The notes below the pieces were generated by a model, which was not told the DNA's origin, searched no databases, and was given only the letters and a program-made list of their open reading frames with translations. This document shows, one piece after another, positions 35,189 to 44,051 of a stretch of DNA of 64,000 bases (the stretch's first letter is position 1; each line of letters begins with the position of its first letter). The translations under genes were made by a program, and so were the position numbers. Location: contig NZ_NIRR01000012.1 of NCBI RefSeq assembly GCF_002204745.1, positions 39,624 to 103,623 of the forward strand. The letters are read 5' to 3'. This DNA comes from Hymenobacter amundsenii. GTDB taxonomy: Bacteria; Bacteroidota; Bacteroidia; Cytophagales; Hymenobacteraceae.

Positions 35189-37000
35189 ATGAGTCTTTGG
35201 GAAATTATCCGGCGCCTGTACCCCTACGTGCGGCCCTACCGCAACCTGGTAATAGCCACGCTGCTGCTCACGCTGGTTGGCTCGCTGGCGGCTCAAGTAA
35301 ACCCCTTCGTGCTGCGCTACACCGTGGATACCGTGCAGGATTTGCTCGACCGCAACCAAGGCCTGGCCCAGGGCACGCGCCTACTGCTGCTGGTGAGCGG
35401 GGTGCTGCTGGGCAAGGAAATCATCAACACCTTCATCCAGTTCGGGCAGCGCTACTTCGGCGAGAAAATCCGCATCAGCGTGTCGGGCCGCCTGATGCAT
35501 GAGGCTGTGCAGCGCGTGGTGAGCTATCAGCTGGGCTTCTATGCCGACAACGGCAACCAGACCGGCAAGCTCCAGACCCGCATTGACCGGGGCGTGGAGA
35601 GCCTGATGAAACTGGTGCAGAATTTCTTTATTGACATTCTGCCGCTGTTTGCCAACTCGCTGGTGGCGCTGGTGGTCATGTTCGTGGCCAACCTGTACGT
35701 GGGGCTGGTGGCCGTGGCGGTGCTGCCGGTGTACTTCTGGCTGAGCTTCCGGCAGGCCGACCGCCTCAACGGCACCCGCCGGGCACTGCGCGGTTTGCGC
35801 GAGGCCCGCAGCCAGGGCCTAGTCAACCTGATTGATTCGGCGGTGGTCATTAAAAGCTTTGTGCGCGAAGATTATGAGGTCAGCAAGCAAAACCAGCTCC
35901 AGGACGAGTTGCAGGCCGCCCAGCTCCAGACGCGCCGCACCAGCTTCCGCTACGACGGCCTGAAAACCTTCACCGAGCAAATCGGCGTGGTGCTCATCAT
36001 CATCCTGACGGCCTACTTGGTGCTCGACCGGCAGATGTCCATTGGGGCCATCATGTTCCATATTCTGCTGTTCAACAACGTGTCGGCCCCCATCCGGCAG
36101 TTGCACCGCATTTACGATGAGATGAACGATGCCCTCACCTATTCCGAGGGCTTCTTCGAAATTCTCGACGCCCGGAACGCCGTGGAGCCCACTGGGCCGC
36201 TGCAACCGGCGCACCTGCGCGGCACTTTCGATATCTGCAACGTCGATTTCACGTATCCCAGCGGCATCCAGGCGCTGCACGACGTTTGTCTGACGATTGA
36301 GGCCGGCAAAACCACCGCCCTAGTGGGCCTGAGCGGGGCCGGCAAAAGCACCATCATCAACCTGCTCTGCAAATTCTACGCCCCCGACCGCGGCCAGATG
36401 CTGCTCGACGGCCAGCCCCTGGCCGATTACGACACCCACGCCTTGCGCCGGCAAATTGGGCTGGTGCTCCAGAAAAACCACATTTTCAAGGGTACCATCG
36501 AAGAAAACATCCGCTACGGCGTGATGGATGCCACGCTCGACCAGATTAAGCATGCGGCCCGGCAGGCCTACCTGCACGACCAGATCATGGAGTTGCCGAA
36601 AGGCTACCAGAGCGACGCCCAACAGCTGTCGGGTGGGCAGCAGCAGCGCATTGCCATTGCCCGGCTGTTCCTCAAAGACCCGCCCATCATCTTCCTCGAC
36701 GAGCCCACCGCCTCGCTCGACGCCATTGCCACCGAGCAAATCAAGAACTCGCTCGACGCCATCAAGCAGGGCCGCACGGTGGTCATCATCTCCCACAGCC
36801 TTGCCCAAATTGTGGACGCCGACTGCATCTACGTGATGAAGCAGGGCCGCATGGTGGAAAGCGGCACCCACGAGCACCTCTACGACCTGCGCGGCACCTA
36901 CCGCGAAATCTTCGACGCTTCGGCCCGCAGCCTCAATATCGAAAAATTGGCCCGCGTGCTGGTCGATGACGAGGATGAGGTGGGCGACACGGCGGGGTGA
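35189..37000 (+). CDS. ABC transporter, fused permease/ATPase (exporter type)
   Basis: The protein has 603 residues. Six membrane helices cover about 15-315 (first NLVIATLLLTLVGSLAAQ). The nucleotide-binding domain spans about 345-580, with Walker A VGLSGAGKST near 378, signature LSGGQQQRIAIAR near 480, Walker B PIIFLDEPTASLD near 500 and H-loop ISHSL. It forms a homodimer or heterodimer exporting lipids, peptides or drugs; the substrate is unknown. No partner half-transporter is adjacent, so it is probably a homodimer. The acidic tail (DDEDEVGD) is unusual but short. Confidence 0.94.
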   Translation: MSLWEIIRRLYPYVRPYRNLVIATLLLTLVGSLAAQVNPFVLRYTVDTVQDLLDRNQGLAQGTRLLLLVSGVLLGKEIINTFIQFGQRYFGEKIRISVSGRLMHEAVQRVVSYQLGFYADNGNQTGKLQTRIDRGVESLMKLVQNFFIDILPLFANSLVALVVMFVANLYVGLVAVAVLPVYFWLSFRQADRLNGTRRALRGLREARSQGLVNLIDSAVVIKSFVREDYEVSKQNQLQDELQAAQLQTRRTSFRYDGLKTFTEQIGVVLIIILTAYLVLDRQMSIGAIMFHILLFNNVSAPIRQLHRIYDEMNDALTYSEGFFEILDARNAVEPTGPLQPAHLRGTFDICNVDFTYPSGIQALHDVCLTIEAGKTTALVGLSGAGKSTIINLLCKFYAPDRGQMLLDGQPLADYDTHALRRQIGLVLQKNHIFKGTIEENIRYGVMDATLDQIKHAARQAYLHDQIMELPKGYQSDAQQLSGGQQQRIAIARLFLKDPPIIFLDEPTASLDAIATEQIKNSLDAIKQGRTVVIISHSLAQIVDADCIYVMKQGRMVESGTHEHLYDLRGTYREIFDASARSLNIEKLARVLVDDEDEVGDTAG

Positions 37001-37118
37001 GACGAAAGCTGGCGACAGCCGGTTGACTTTTCGGCGGGCCAATTTATAAGGTCGGCTGTTGTAGATCCTCCCACTGCGTACATGGTGGGGCATACTGTAC
37101 AAATCCAAACTCCGAAAT

Positions 37119-38189
37119 ATGAATAACTGTGCTTTAGTAGTCGGTGCCAGCGGCATCATCGGCAGCAACCTGGCCCGCGAGTTGCTGGCCCACGACTGGC
37201 CCACCTACGGCCTGTCCCGCTCGCCCCGCCCCGACGACGTACCCGGTCTGCAGCCTGTGGCCGCCGACCTACTCGACCCTGCTAGCCTGGAAACGGCTCT
37301 CGCCGGCCTCGCACCCACCCACGTGTTCATCACCACCTGGATGCGCCAGGAAACCGAGGCCGAAAACATCCGTGTCAATAGTCTGATGATTCGTAATCTG
37401 CTCGATGTGCTGGCGCCCCAGCAGTCGGTGCAGCATGTGGCACTGGTTACCGGGCTCAAGCATTATCTGGGGCCGTTTGAGGCCTATGTGAACGGGGGCA
37501 CCCCACCGCCCACGCCCCTGCGCGAGGAGCAGCCCCGCCTGCCGCTCGACAACTTTTACTACGCCCAGGAAGACGAAGTGTACGCCGCCGCCGCCCGCAA
37601 CGGCTTCACCTGGAGCATTCACCGGCCCCACACCATCATCGGCAAGGCCGTGGGTAACCTCATGAACCTGGGTACCACGCTGGCCGTGTACGCCTCTATC
37701 TGCCGCGAAACCGGCCGCCCCTTCCGCTGGCCCGGCTCAGAAGCCCAGTGGAACGGCCTCTCCGACGTAACCGACGCCCGCATCATTGCCCAGCAACTAC
37801 GCTGGGCCGCCACCGCCGAAACCGCCCGCAACGAGGCCTTCAATATCGTGAACGGCGACGTATTCCGTTGGAGCTGGCTATGGCCGCGCTTGGCCGCCTG
37901 GTTTGGGATAGAAGCAGTGGGTTTTGATGGCACCATTCATCCATTGGAAACCGAAATGAGCGCCGACGCCCCCGTGTGGCGCGGCATAGCCGACCGGCAC
38001 CACCTGGCCGAGGCCGACCTCAGCCGGCTGGCTTCCCCCTGGCACACCGACCTCGACCTGGGCCGCCCCATTGAGGTGATGACCGACATGACCAACAGCC
38101 GCAAGCGCGGCTTCCTGGCCTACCAGACCACCGAGGACTCGTTCTTCGACCTGTTCGCCCAGCTCCGCACCGACCGTTTGATTCCGTAA
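37119..38189 (+). CDS. PRISE-type SDR reductase (progesterone 5-beta-reductase-like)
   Basis: The protein has 356 residues and starts with the Rossmann motif VVGASGIIGSNLARELL (about 7-23). The signature TGLKHYLGPFEAYV (near 109) and LDNFYYAQEDEVY (near 144) mark the PRISE/VEP1 family. These NADPH enzymes reduce activated C=C bonds of enones, and plant members make cardenolide and iridoid precursors. Bacterial members are common and their natural substrate is usually unknown. The protein is cytoplasmic with no signal peptide. It follows the ABC exporter by 118 bases on the same strand and may be co-transcribed. Confidence 0.88.
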   Translation: MNNCALVVGASGIIGSNLARELLAHDWPTYGLSRSPRPDDVPGLQPVAADLLDPASLETALAGLAPTHVFITTWMRQETEAENIRVNSLMIRNLLDVLAPQQSVQHVALVTGLKHYLGPFEAYVNGGTPPPTPLREEQPRLPLDNFYYAQEDEVYAAAARNGFTWSIHRPHTIIGKAVGNLMNLGTTLAVYASICRETGRPFRWPGSEAQWNGLSDVTDARIIAQQLRWAATAETARNEAFNIVNGDVFRWSWLWPRLAAWFGIEAVGFDGTIHPLETEMSADAPVWRGIADRHHLAEADLSRLASPWHTDLDLGRPIEVMTDMTNSRKRGFLAYQTTEDSFFDLFAQLRTDRLIP

Positions 38190-38316
38190 AGCCGGCGAAG
38201 CATAACACTGCACCATGGTGACGTCGCAACTGAGCTCCAATTTGCACGAATAGCCCCCTGTAAGCATGATGCACGGCCTATCGGCAATCGTCGTACAGCA
38301 TTTGCAACCAAATCAT

Positions 38317-38399
38317 CAACGCACCGGCCCACAGTCCCGATAGCAGATAGCCATGCCAGTTGCGGGTATCTGCTTGCGGGATTGTGGGCCGGCGCGTTG
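38317..38399. repeat. Inverted repeat, 33-base arms, 4 mismatches
   Basis: The arms 38317-38349 and 38367-38399 pair at 29 of 33 positions with a 17-base loop. Transcription in either direction could give a strong hairpin. It could serve as terminator for the PRISE gene, but no T tract follows. Confidence 0.75.
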
Positions 38400-38465
38400 T
38401 CGGGCCCGCTGCTACTGCTGACTGCCCCGTACACCCGGCCGTATGACTCCATCTTGCTGTCAACC

Positions 38466-38473
38466 TACCTTTG
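38466..38473 (+). promoter_or_regulatory. Candidate -7 box for the 38528 gene
   Basis: TACCTTTG is an exact match to TAnnTTTG, 54 bases ahead of the ATG at 38528. No -33 box is visible. Confidence 0.4.
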
Positions 38474-38527
38474 TGCCACGCCGGACCAGCCGCGCCCAAA
38501 GCTGCTGTTTTGCACGCATTATTGCTT

Positions 38528-39523
38528 ATGAACTGGCTTTTTACTTTCTGCTCGCTTCTGCTGCTCATCACAGTTGTTCAAGCCCAGCCAACGTCCTCAC
38601 TCACGCGGACCATCCAGCTTCCCACCGAGTTGGCCAACCGTGAAAACCAATTCTCCGGGCTCTGCACCTACCGCGGCCAGTTACTGCTCCTCTCAGAAAG
38701 CCGCCTCCAAGAGCAGGCCGAAGCGAAAGTATACGGCTTGGCCCTTACCGACCTCGACCGGCAGCTGGCCGGTTCGACAGCGGCGCTGCCCTTCCGCAAA
38801 TACACCATCCAAGGCCTCGACAAAGCCAAGGCTCAGATTGACAGCGCCAAGGCCATTTACGAAGGGCTGGAGGGCTTGACCCTGCTCCGCGACACGCTAT
38901 ATTTTTCTATTGAAACGGTTACGGCAGCCCCGAATTGCTACCTCGTGCGGGGCGTACTGGATGAAGCCCAAAACGTCATTCAACTCGACGGCAGTTACCT
39001 ACTACCGCTGCCCAAGCCGCTGCTGCCCGACGGCACCCACGCCTACAACGCGGGCTTCGAGGCACTGGCAGCTTATCGAAACCGCGAGTTGCTGGCGCTG
39101 TTCGAGTACAACTACTTGCCCCGCGCCAACTACGCCTTGGCGCTGCGCCAACGCACTGCCCGGCTCGTGGCGCTGCCCCCGCTGCCCTTCCGGGTCACCG
39201 ATATAAAGCCCGTTGGCCGCCGCCTCACGGCCATCAACTACTTCTTCAATGGCGCCTCCGATACCGTGTACCGCATGGCTCCGCCTGACCCCAACGCCCG
39301 CCTGATTCAGGACAGCATTGGCCATTACCAAAGCTACAGCCGCCTCATCAGCCTGCGCTACAAACGCCACGGCATAACGTGGAAGCCGCTGCTGACGTTA
39401 CCCGCCGAATACCAGACCTACAACTGGGAAGGCCTAGCCACTTATAAACGTGGCTATTTCCTGGTCAACGACAAGTACGGCCCCTCGGGCCAGTCGACGC
39501 TGCTGTATTTACGGCGGCGATAG
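38528..39523 (+). CDS. Hypothetical exported protein
   Basis: The ATG at 38528 gives 331 residues with a signal peptide (MNWLFTFCSLLLLITVVQAQ). The mature protein looks all-beta with repeated strand patterns (FSGLCTYRGQLLLLSESRLQ, YEGLEGLTLLRDTLYFSIET, NWEGLATYKRGYFLVNDKYG). This suggests a propeller like the esterase-like-phytase/SdiA-regulated group, which is only a fold-level guess. Paired Glu/Asp in EGL and the closing WEGL...NDKYGP recall that family. It is a single gene with a candidate -7 box upstream. Confidence 0.75.
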   Translation: MNWLFTFCSLLLLITVVQAQPTSSLTRTIQLPTELANRENQFSGLCTYRGQLLLLSESRLQEQAEAKVYGLALTDLDRQLAGSTAALPFRKYTIQGLDKAKAQIDSAKAIYEGLEGLTLLRDTLYFSIETVTAAPNCYLVRGVLDEAQNVIQLDGSYLLPLPKPLLPDGTHAYNAGFEALAAYRNRELLALFEYNYLPRANYALALRQRTARLVALPPLPFRVTDIKPVGRRLTAINYFFNGASDTVYRMAPPDPNARLIQDSIGHYQSYSRLISLRYKRHGITWKPLLTLPAEYQTYNWEGLATYKRGYFLVNDKYGPSGQSTLLYLRRR

Positions 39524-39569
39524 GGAATGGCCGATATAGAGTTGCTATTATTTCGACTGTAAAGTGCTG

Positions 39570-40034
39570 TTAAGCTTGCTCCTTTAAATTGAGCAGCCGT
39601 AGGTCTTCGGCATCCTTGGCCCGGCCGGTGCTTGCTTTATTCTTTCGCAAATCATGGATGCTGATAACCGCGACTGGAACACCATCCAGCACACTGGCCT
39701 GGCGGGCTGGATAGCAATCGGCAAATGCAACTCCCTCAATTGAAGTCAACAAGTCAATGCGCACCGGACTCACGCCAAGCTGAATAACAGTATCAGGCTC
39801 CAACAAATCGGAGGCACTGTAGCCGAGGCTGTTAAGACCGAAATCAGCCAGCACAAGCAACAAACGGGCGATATTTTCGGGGGTTTGGTTTACCCAGAAA
39901 TCGATGTCGCCGGTGTTGCGTACGACGCCGTAGCGAGCCAGGGCGTAGGCCCCTACGACCAAGTATTCAACTCCACGGGCGTTTAAAAACTCGACAAACT
40001 CTTTGTAGTCGGGGCTGAGTTGGTTGGCTTGCAT
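39570..40034 (-). CDS. Minimal nucleotidyltransferase-fold protein
   Basis: The protein has 154 residues. The nucleotidyltransferase core is YLVVGAYALARYGVVRNTGD followed directly by IDFWVN. DID (near 42-44) gives the metal-binding acidic pair, and a third acidic residue is likely in PVRIDLLT. The family includes AbiEii/MenA-type toxins and MNT antitoxins that transfer nucleotides to RNA or protein. Its ATG lies inside the 3' end of the small partner gene (39967-40194), a 68-base overlap in another frame, so translation is probably coupled. The N-terminus MQANQLSPDYKEFVEFLNAR is normal for the family, which supports this start. Confidence 0.85.
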   Translation of the reverse strand: MQANQLSPDYKEFVEFLNARGVEYLVVGAYALARYGVVRNTGDIDFWVNQTPENIARLLLVLADFGLNSLGYSASDLLEPDTVIQLGVSPVRIDLLTSIEGVAFADCYPARQASVLDGVPVAVISIHDLRKNKASTGRAKDAEDLRLLNLKEQA

Positions 40035-40194
40035 GAGCGGCGAAGTACGAGAAGGAGAAGCCTATCTGACGTATTATTTCTACGGCCGCCATACGCTCAG
40101 CAGGCATTTTGGTGAGCCAGTAAGCCACGTCCTCCGCATCTTGGTCGGCGTGCAACGTGGTTTTGCGGGTGGCAGTACGATCTAGACGAAACAT
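39967..40194 (-). CDS. Small partner protein of the nucleotidyltransferase
   Basis: The protein has 75 residues. The pattern DAEDVAYWLTKMPAERMAAV, then EIIRQIGF, and the closing PRLQRVCRVFKRPW match, from memory, a small family encoded just before minimal nucleotidyltransferases in Bacteroidota and Cyanobacteria. That the C-terminal motif is intact argues the gene is complete despite its 68-base overlap with the next gene. Together the two look like a toxin-antitoxin or nucleotide-modification module. Which one is toxin, or whether either is, cannot be told from sequence. Confidence 0.72.
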   Translation of the reverse strand: MFRLDRTATRKTTLHADQDAEDVAYWLTKMPAERMAAVEIIRQIGFSFSYFAAHASQPTQPRLQRVCRVFKRPWS

Positions 40195-40227
40195 AAGGGA
40201 AGATACGACTTTTGGACGGGCGGCTCA

Positions 40228-40268
40228 AAACAGCAACGCCCGACCATATTGGCCGGGCGTTGCTGTTT
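40228..40268 (-). terminator. Terminator of fabI
   Basis: A 15-bp stem (40228-40242 with 40254-40268) is followed on the minus strand by TTTT, 18 bases past the fabI stop. Confidence 0.82.
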
Positions 40269-40286
40269 ATCAGAAAGAGAGGCGAA

Positions 40287-41105
40287 TTATTGCTTGGCGT
40301 TCGACATCAATTCCACGATTTCCTCCGAGATACCAGTGGTGCTGAAGCCGCCGTCGTGCATGAGGTTCTGCATGGTTACGTAGCGGGTCAGGTCCGAGAA
40401 CAGACTCACCACGTAGTCGGCGCAAGCTTCGGCTGGGGCGTTGCCTAGGGGCGAAAGGCGGTTGGCGTACTCGTAGAACGCATCGAAACCGCTGATGCCG
40501 GTGCCGGCCGTGGTTTTGGTGGGCGACTGCGAGATGGTGTTCACGCGCACTTTTTTGAGTTTGCCGAGGCGCTGGCCGTAGCTGCGGGCAATGCTTTCGA
40601 GCATAGCCTTGGCCTGCGACATATCGGTGTAATCGAGGAAGGCACGCTGGGCGGCAATGTAGCTCAGGGCTACGGCCGAGCCCCACTCGTTGAAGGCGTC
40701 CTGCTTTTCGGCTACGGCCAGCATTTTATGAAACGAGAGGGCCGACACGTCGAGCGTCTTCTGGTACCATTCGTAATTCAGTTCGCCGTAGTGCTTGCCC
40801 TTGCGGATATTGGCGCTCATGCCAATGCTGTGCAGCACGAAATCGAGCTTGCCGCCGAGGTGCTCTTGAGCCCCCGAAAACAACTTTTCCAGATCCTCCA
40901 TCGAGGTAGCATCGGCCGGGATAATCAGGGCCTCGCACTGCTCGGCGAGCTTGTTGATTTCGCCCATGCGCATGGCCAGCGGGGCGTTGGTGAGCACGAA
41001 ACGGGCACCTTCGGCGTGGGCTTTCAGCGCTACTTTCCAAGCAATAGATTCTTCATTGAGCGCGCCGGAAATGATACCGACTTTGCCCGCGAGCAGGTTA
41101 GACAT
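40287..41105 (-). CDS. fabI: Enoyl-[acyl-carrier-protein] reductase (NADH), FabI
   Basis: FabI reduces enoyl-ACP in the last step of each fatty-acid elongation cycle, in the cytoplasm. The protein has 272 residues. The start SNLLAGKVGIISGALNEESI carries the FabI-type modified Rossmann motif. HSIGMSAN is the conserved strand-4 loop, and the catalytic pair is Tyr and Lys of DYTDMSQAK (Y-x6-K). The C-terminus VTMQNLMHDGGFSTTGIS is as expected. It is monocistronic with its own terminator. Confidence 0.95.
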   Translation of the reverse strand: MSNLLAGKVGIISGALNEESIAWKVALKAHAEGARFVLTNAPLAMRMGEINKLAEQCEALIIPADATSMEDLEKLFSGAQEHLGGKLDFVLHSIGMSANIRKGKHYGELNYEWYQKTLDVSALSFHKMLAVAEKQDAFNEWGSAVALSYIAAQRAFLDYTDMSQAKAMLESIARSYGQRLGKLKKVRVNTISQSPTKTTAGTGISGFDAFYEYANRLSPLGNAPAEACADYVVSLFSDLTRYVTMQNLMHDGGFSTTGISEEIVELMSNAKQ

Positions 41106-41242
41106 TGGTTTTTGGTTTATCGTTTTTAGTTTTTGATCAGCTCAACATCTTCCAAAGCATGCTGCTAGCAGCACTCCAGACCGCGTTTGAGAGCCCAAGT
41201 TTACAATATTACCACCAACCAAAAACCAAAAACTAAAAACCA
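41106..41242. repeat. Low-complexity inverted repeat upstream of fabI
   Basis: T/G-rich sequence at 41106-41136 (repeated GGTTTTTGGTTT units) is roughly complementary to A/C-rich sequence at 41215-41242, overlapping the recN stop region. Pairing is imperfect because of low complexity. Confidence 0.4.
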
Positions 41243-41247
41243 GCCCT

Positions 41248-42921
41248 CTACCCCGCCATTTCCACGCCGCGCAAGGCCAGTAGCTCGCGGGCGCTCTGGG
41301 TGGCGTGCAATGTGGGGTTAGCACCGGAAATCATCTGGGCAATTTCGTGGATACGCTCCTCCTGGCTGAGCTGGCGGATGCGACTTACGGTGCGGTCGGC
41401 ACGGTCTTCCTTGTACACGAAATAGTGGGCGTCGCCGGCAGCGGCCATCTGGGGCAAGTGGCTGATGGCAATCAGCTGATGCTTCTTGGCCATTTGCTGC
41501 ATCATGCGGCCCACTTTGAGCGCAATTTCCCCGCTGATGCCGGTATCAATTTCGTCGAACACTATCGTCGGCAGGGCCGTTTTGTCGGCCAGCATGTACT
41601 TAATGCACAGCATGAGGCGCGAAAACTCGCCGCCCGAAGCGGCTTTGCTCAGCGTTTGGGGTTCGGCGCCTTTGTTGGCCGTGAACAGGATGCTGATTTC
41701 GTCGATGCCGCTGGCGGCGGGGGCACCGGCCTCATGCCGCACCACAATGCGGGTATGCGGCATGCCCAGGTCCATGAGCAACGCGGCCAGTTCCTTCTCG
41801 AACTTGGGGAATACTTTGCGGCGGGCTTCCGAGAGGCGCAACGCCTGCTTCTGCACCGTGGCCAGGGTGGCTTCCACATCGCGGCGCAAACGGCTAATTT
41901 GCTTGTCGAGGTTGAGCACCGAGCTGACCTTGTCGCGTAGGTCGGCGCGGACGGCCAGTAGGTCCACCACGTCGCGCACCTGGTGCTTGCGCTGGAGGCT
42001 GTAAAGCACGTTGAGGCGGCTCTGCAGCTCGTCGATGCGGGCCGGGTCGCCCTCGGTGCGGCGCTCCACCTGCTCAATTTCGTCGGTAATGTCGCGTAGC
42101 TCAATCAGGCAGCTGTCGAGGCGGTGGCGCAGGTCTTTTACGGGCTCCGAGTAAAGCGCAATCTGGCCCAATAGCACGGCCGCATCTTTCAGGGCGCCGG
42201 TGGCGCAGTATTCGCCCTCGCTCAGGCTTTGCAGGGCGTGGGTGAGCTTGTACTTGATTTCCTCGGCGTGCTCCAGCTCTTTTACTTCCTGCTCCAGCTC
42301 GTCCTGGCGCTCATTGTCGAGGTTGGCTTCTTCCAACTCATTGAGCAGAAAGCTATGGTAGTCGAGCTCTTTGTTGGCCTGGGCTACCTGACTTTCGAGG
42401 GCCGAGAGGTCGGTTTCGAGCTTGCGGTACTGGCGGTAGGCGCTGCTGTACTGAGTGCGGGCAGGCACCAGATTGGCGTACAAATCCAGCAGATTCAACT
42501 GAAATACGGCATCGCCGAGCAGCAGCGTATCGTGCTGGGAATGAATGTCCATGAGGTTGGCCCCGATGTTGCGCAGAGCTTCCAGCGTCACGGGCGTATC
42601 GTTCACGAAAGCCCGGCTCTTACCGGCCGGACTCAGCTCCCGGCGCAGAATGCACTGCTGGTCGTAGTCGAGGTCCTCGGCCTCAAAAATATCGCGCAGC
42701 TGGTAGCTACTAATATCGAAATGCCCCTCAATCACGCACTTCTTGTTCGTGTCGAAGAGCATCCGCGAGTCGGCGCGGTTGCCGAGCAGCAGGCCGATGG
42801 CGCCCAGCATAATGGACTTACCGGCACCCGTTTCGCCGGTAATGATGTTGAGCAGGGCCGAAGGTTTCATCTCCAGTTTCTCAATTAGGGCGTAATTCTG
42901 AATTCGTAAGTCAACCAGCAT
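41248..42921 (-). CDS. recN: DNA repair protein RecN
   Basis: The ATG at 42921 gives 557 residues (MLVDLRIQNYALIEKLEMKP), the normal RecN start. It is an SMC-like ATPase acting in double-strand break repair. Walker A is TGETGAGKSIMLGAIGLLLG (about 30-49). Two long coiled-coil arms (about 160-360) flank the hinge. The C-terminal half holds the signature SGGEFSRLMLCIKYML and Walker B TIVFDEIDTGISG, with HLPQMAAAGDAHY nearby. A TAGCTTTG box on the minus strand at 43011-43018 may be its -7 element. Confidence 0.95.
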   Translation of the reverse strand: MLVDLRIQNYALIEKLEMKPSALLNIITGETGAGKSIMLGAIGLLLGNRADSRMLFDTNKKCVIEGHFDISSYQLRDIFEAEDLDYDQQCILRRELSPAGKSRAFVNDTPVTLEALRNIGANLMDIHSQHDTLLLGDAVFQLNLLDLYANLVPARTQYSSAYRQYRKLETDLSALESQVAQANKELDYHSFLLNELEEANLDNERQDELEQEVKELEHAEEIKYKLTHALQSLSEGEYCATGALKDAAVLLGQIALYSEPVKDLRHRLDSCLIELRDITDEIEQVERRTEGDPARIDELQSRLNVLYSLQRKHQVRDVVDLLAVRADLRDKVSSVLNLDKQISRLRRDVEATLATVQKQALRLSEARRKVFPKFEKELAALLMDLGMPHTRIVVRHEAGAPAASGIDEISILFTANKGAEPQTLSKAASGGEFSRLMLCIKYMLADKTALPTIVFDEIDTGISGEIALKVGRMMQQMAKKHQLIAISHLPQMAAAGDAHYFVYKEDRADRTVSRIRQLSQEERIHEIAQMISGANPTLHATQSARELLALRGVEMAG

Positions 42922-43010
42922 ACCGAAAAACGTGAAGGCCGGAGCGCCGGCCGTGGCTACTAAGATGCAGCTACGGCCCCGTTTCAAACGGCCCGACCTA
43001 GCAGCGTTAG

Positions 43011-43018
43011 CAAAGCTA
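43011..43018 (-). promoter_or_regulatory. Candidate -7 box for recN
   Basis: TAGCTTTG on the minus strand matches TAnnTTTG exactly, about 90 bases before the recN ATG. Confidence 0.35.
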
Positions 43019-43133
43019 CTAGTTCGGTTAGTCAGATGCTATTTATTTTCGCAATAAAGCCTAAACAAGCTGTTAGCCTTTAGCTGATAGCTATCAGCTG
43101 ACGTTCATTGCAAGCTGATAGCTCACTCACACG

Positions 43134-44051
43134 CTACGGCTGCTGCATAATCGCCTGATACTTCGACGAGTTGGTGGGGTCGGTATCGGTGAGCAGCGTA
43201 ACCAGATCGGCTTTAAGCTGCTGGTCGGTGCTGGTGCGGAAGACGTTGGAAATCTCACCGGCTTTGGTAGTGAAGAAGGCCCGGGCCAACAGCGTACCGG
43301 GGCGGCGCTGCACGGCTTTCTGCACCCCCTGCAACGCGGTAAACATGCTGGTGCGGGCCTCGTCGGGCTGGGTGATGAACACGTCCATACCCTTACGGTA
43401 GTAGGCGTACATGCCGCTGCGGAAGGCTTCCAGCTGGGGGTCCTGGAGGTTGTTGAGCAGCCAGTAGCGGTTGCCGTTGTTGTCGTCTTTCCAGCCGCCG
43501 TCCGACTCGTTGGTGATGTTCTGGGAAGCGGCGTTGGTGAGTACCGTGCGGGCTCGGTCGTAGTAGGGGCTGCCGCTCAGGGGCGCGAAGCTGTCCTGGT
43601 CCATGCCGATGATGATGTAGGCATAGAAAGTCAGCAGCGAGGAAAGGTTGCCGACGAACGTATTCTCGGAGTATTGCGGCGGGGTCTGGGGAGCATAGTT
43701 GAACGTCCAGCCCTTGTCGGCAAAACTTAGCACGTTGCTCTCGTAGCCAGTGCCGTACACCGGGCGGGTGCTCAGAATCCGGACGGTGGCCTGGTAGGTG
43801 CCGTTCTGCGGAATGGCCGTGATGCCTACGAAGAATTTACAGTTGATTTTCTCCTCGGGCCGGTACACGCGGTTGGTGAAGGCGCGGCCATTCAGGAACG
43901 TCTGCATGTCGCTCTGCATCTGCTTTACCAGTTGCTGATCAGAAATCGTGACGTTCTGCGCGGTCACATTCACCTCGGCTAGCAACTCCTGCGCCCGGGC
44001 CGGATGAATGAGCAGCAATAACGGCAGCAGCAACAACGAAAGCTTACGCAT
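43134..44051 (-). CDS. DUF4835 family exported protein (PorD-like)
   Basis: The protein has 305 residues with a signal peptide (MRKLSLLLLPLLLLIHPARA). The mature part begins QELLAEVNVTAQNVTISDQQ and continues LNGRAFTNRVYRPEEKINC, the DUF4835 pattern. Family members are linked by annotation to type IX secretion (PorD), with a role that is not well defined. It lies between recN and coaB on the same strand; its ATG overlaps the coaB 3' end by 8 bases, so the two are co-transcribed. Confidence 0.85.
   Translation of the reverse strand: MRKLSLLLLPLLLLIHPARAQELLAEVNVTAQNVTISDQQLVKQMQSDMQTFLNGRAFTNRVYRPEEKINCKFFVGITAIPQNGTYQATVRILSTRPVYGTGYESNVLSFADKGWTFNYAPQTPPQYSENTFVGNLSSLLTFYAYIIIGMDQDSFAPLSGSPYYDRARTVLTNAASQNITNESDGGWKDDNNGNRYWLLNNLQDPQLEAFRSGMYAYYRKGMDVFITQPDEARTSMFTALQGVQKAVQRRPGTLLARAFFTTKAGEISNVFRTSTDQQLKADLVTLLTDTDPTNSSKYQAIMQQP

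Larger units (their letters stand above)
38190..38527. other. Gene-free stretch with inverted repeat and -7 box
   Basis: It contains a 33-base inverted repeat (arms 38317-38349 and 38367-38399) and an exact TAnnTTTG box (TACCTTTG, 38466-38473), the latter 55 bases before the next start codon. Both strands are partly open across the repeat and encode a hydrophobic YLL(S/A)GLWAGAL stretch. Confidence 0.5.
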
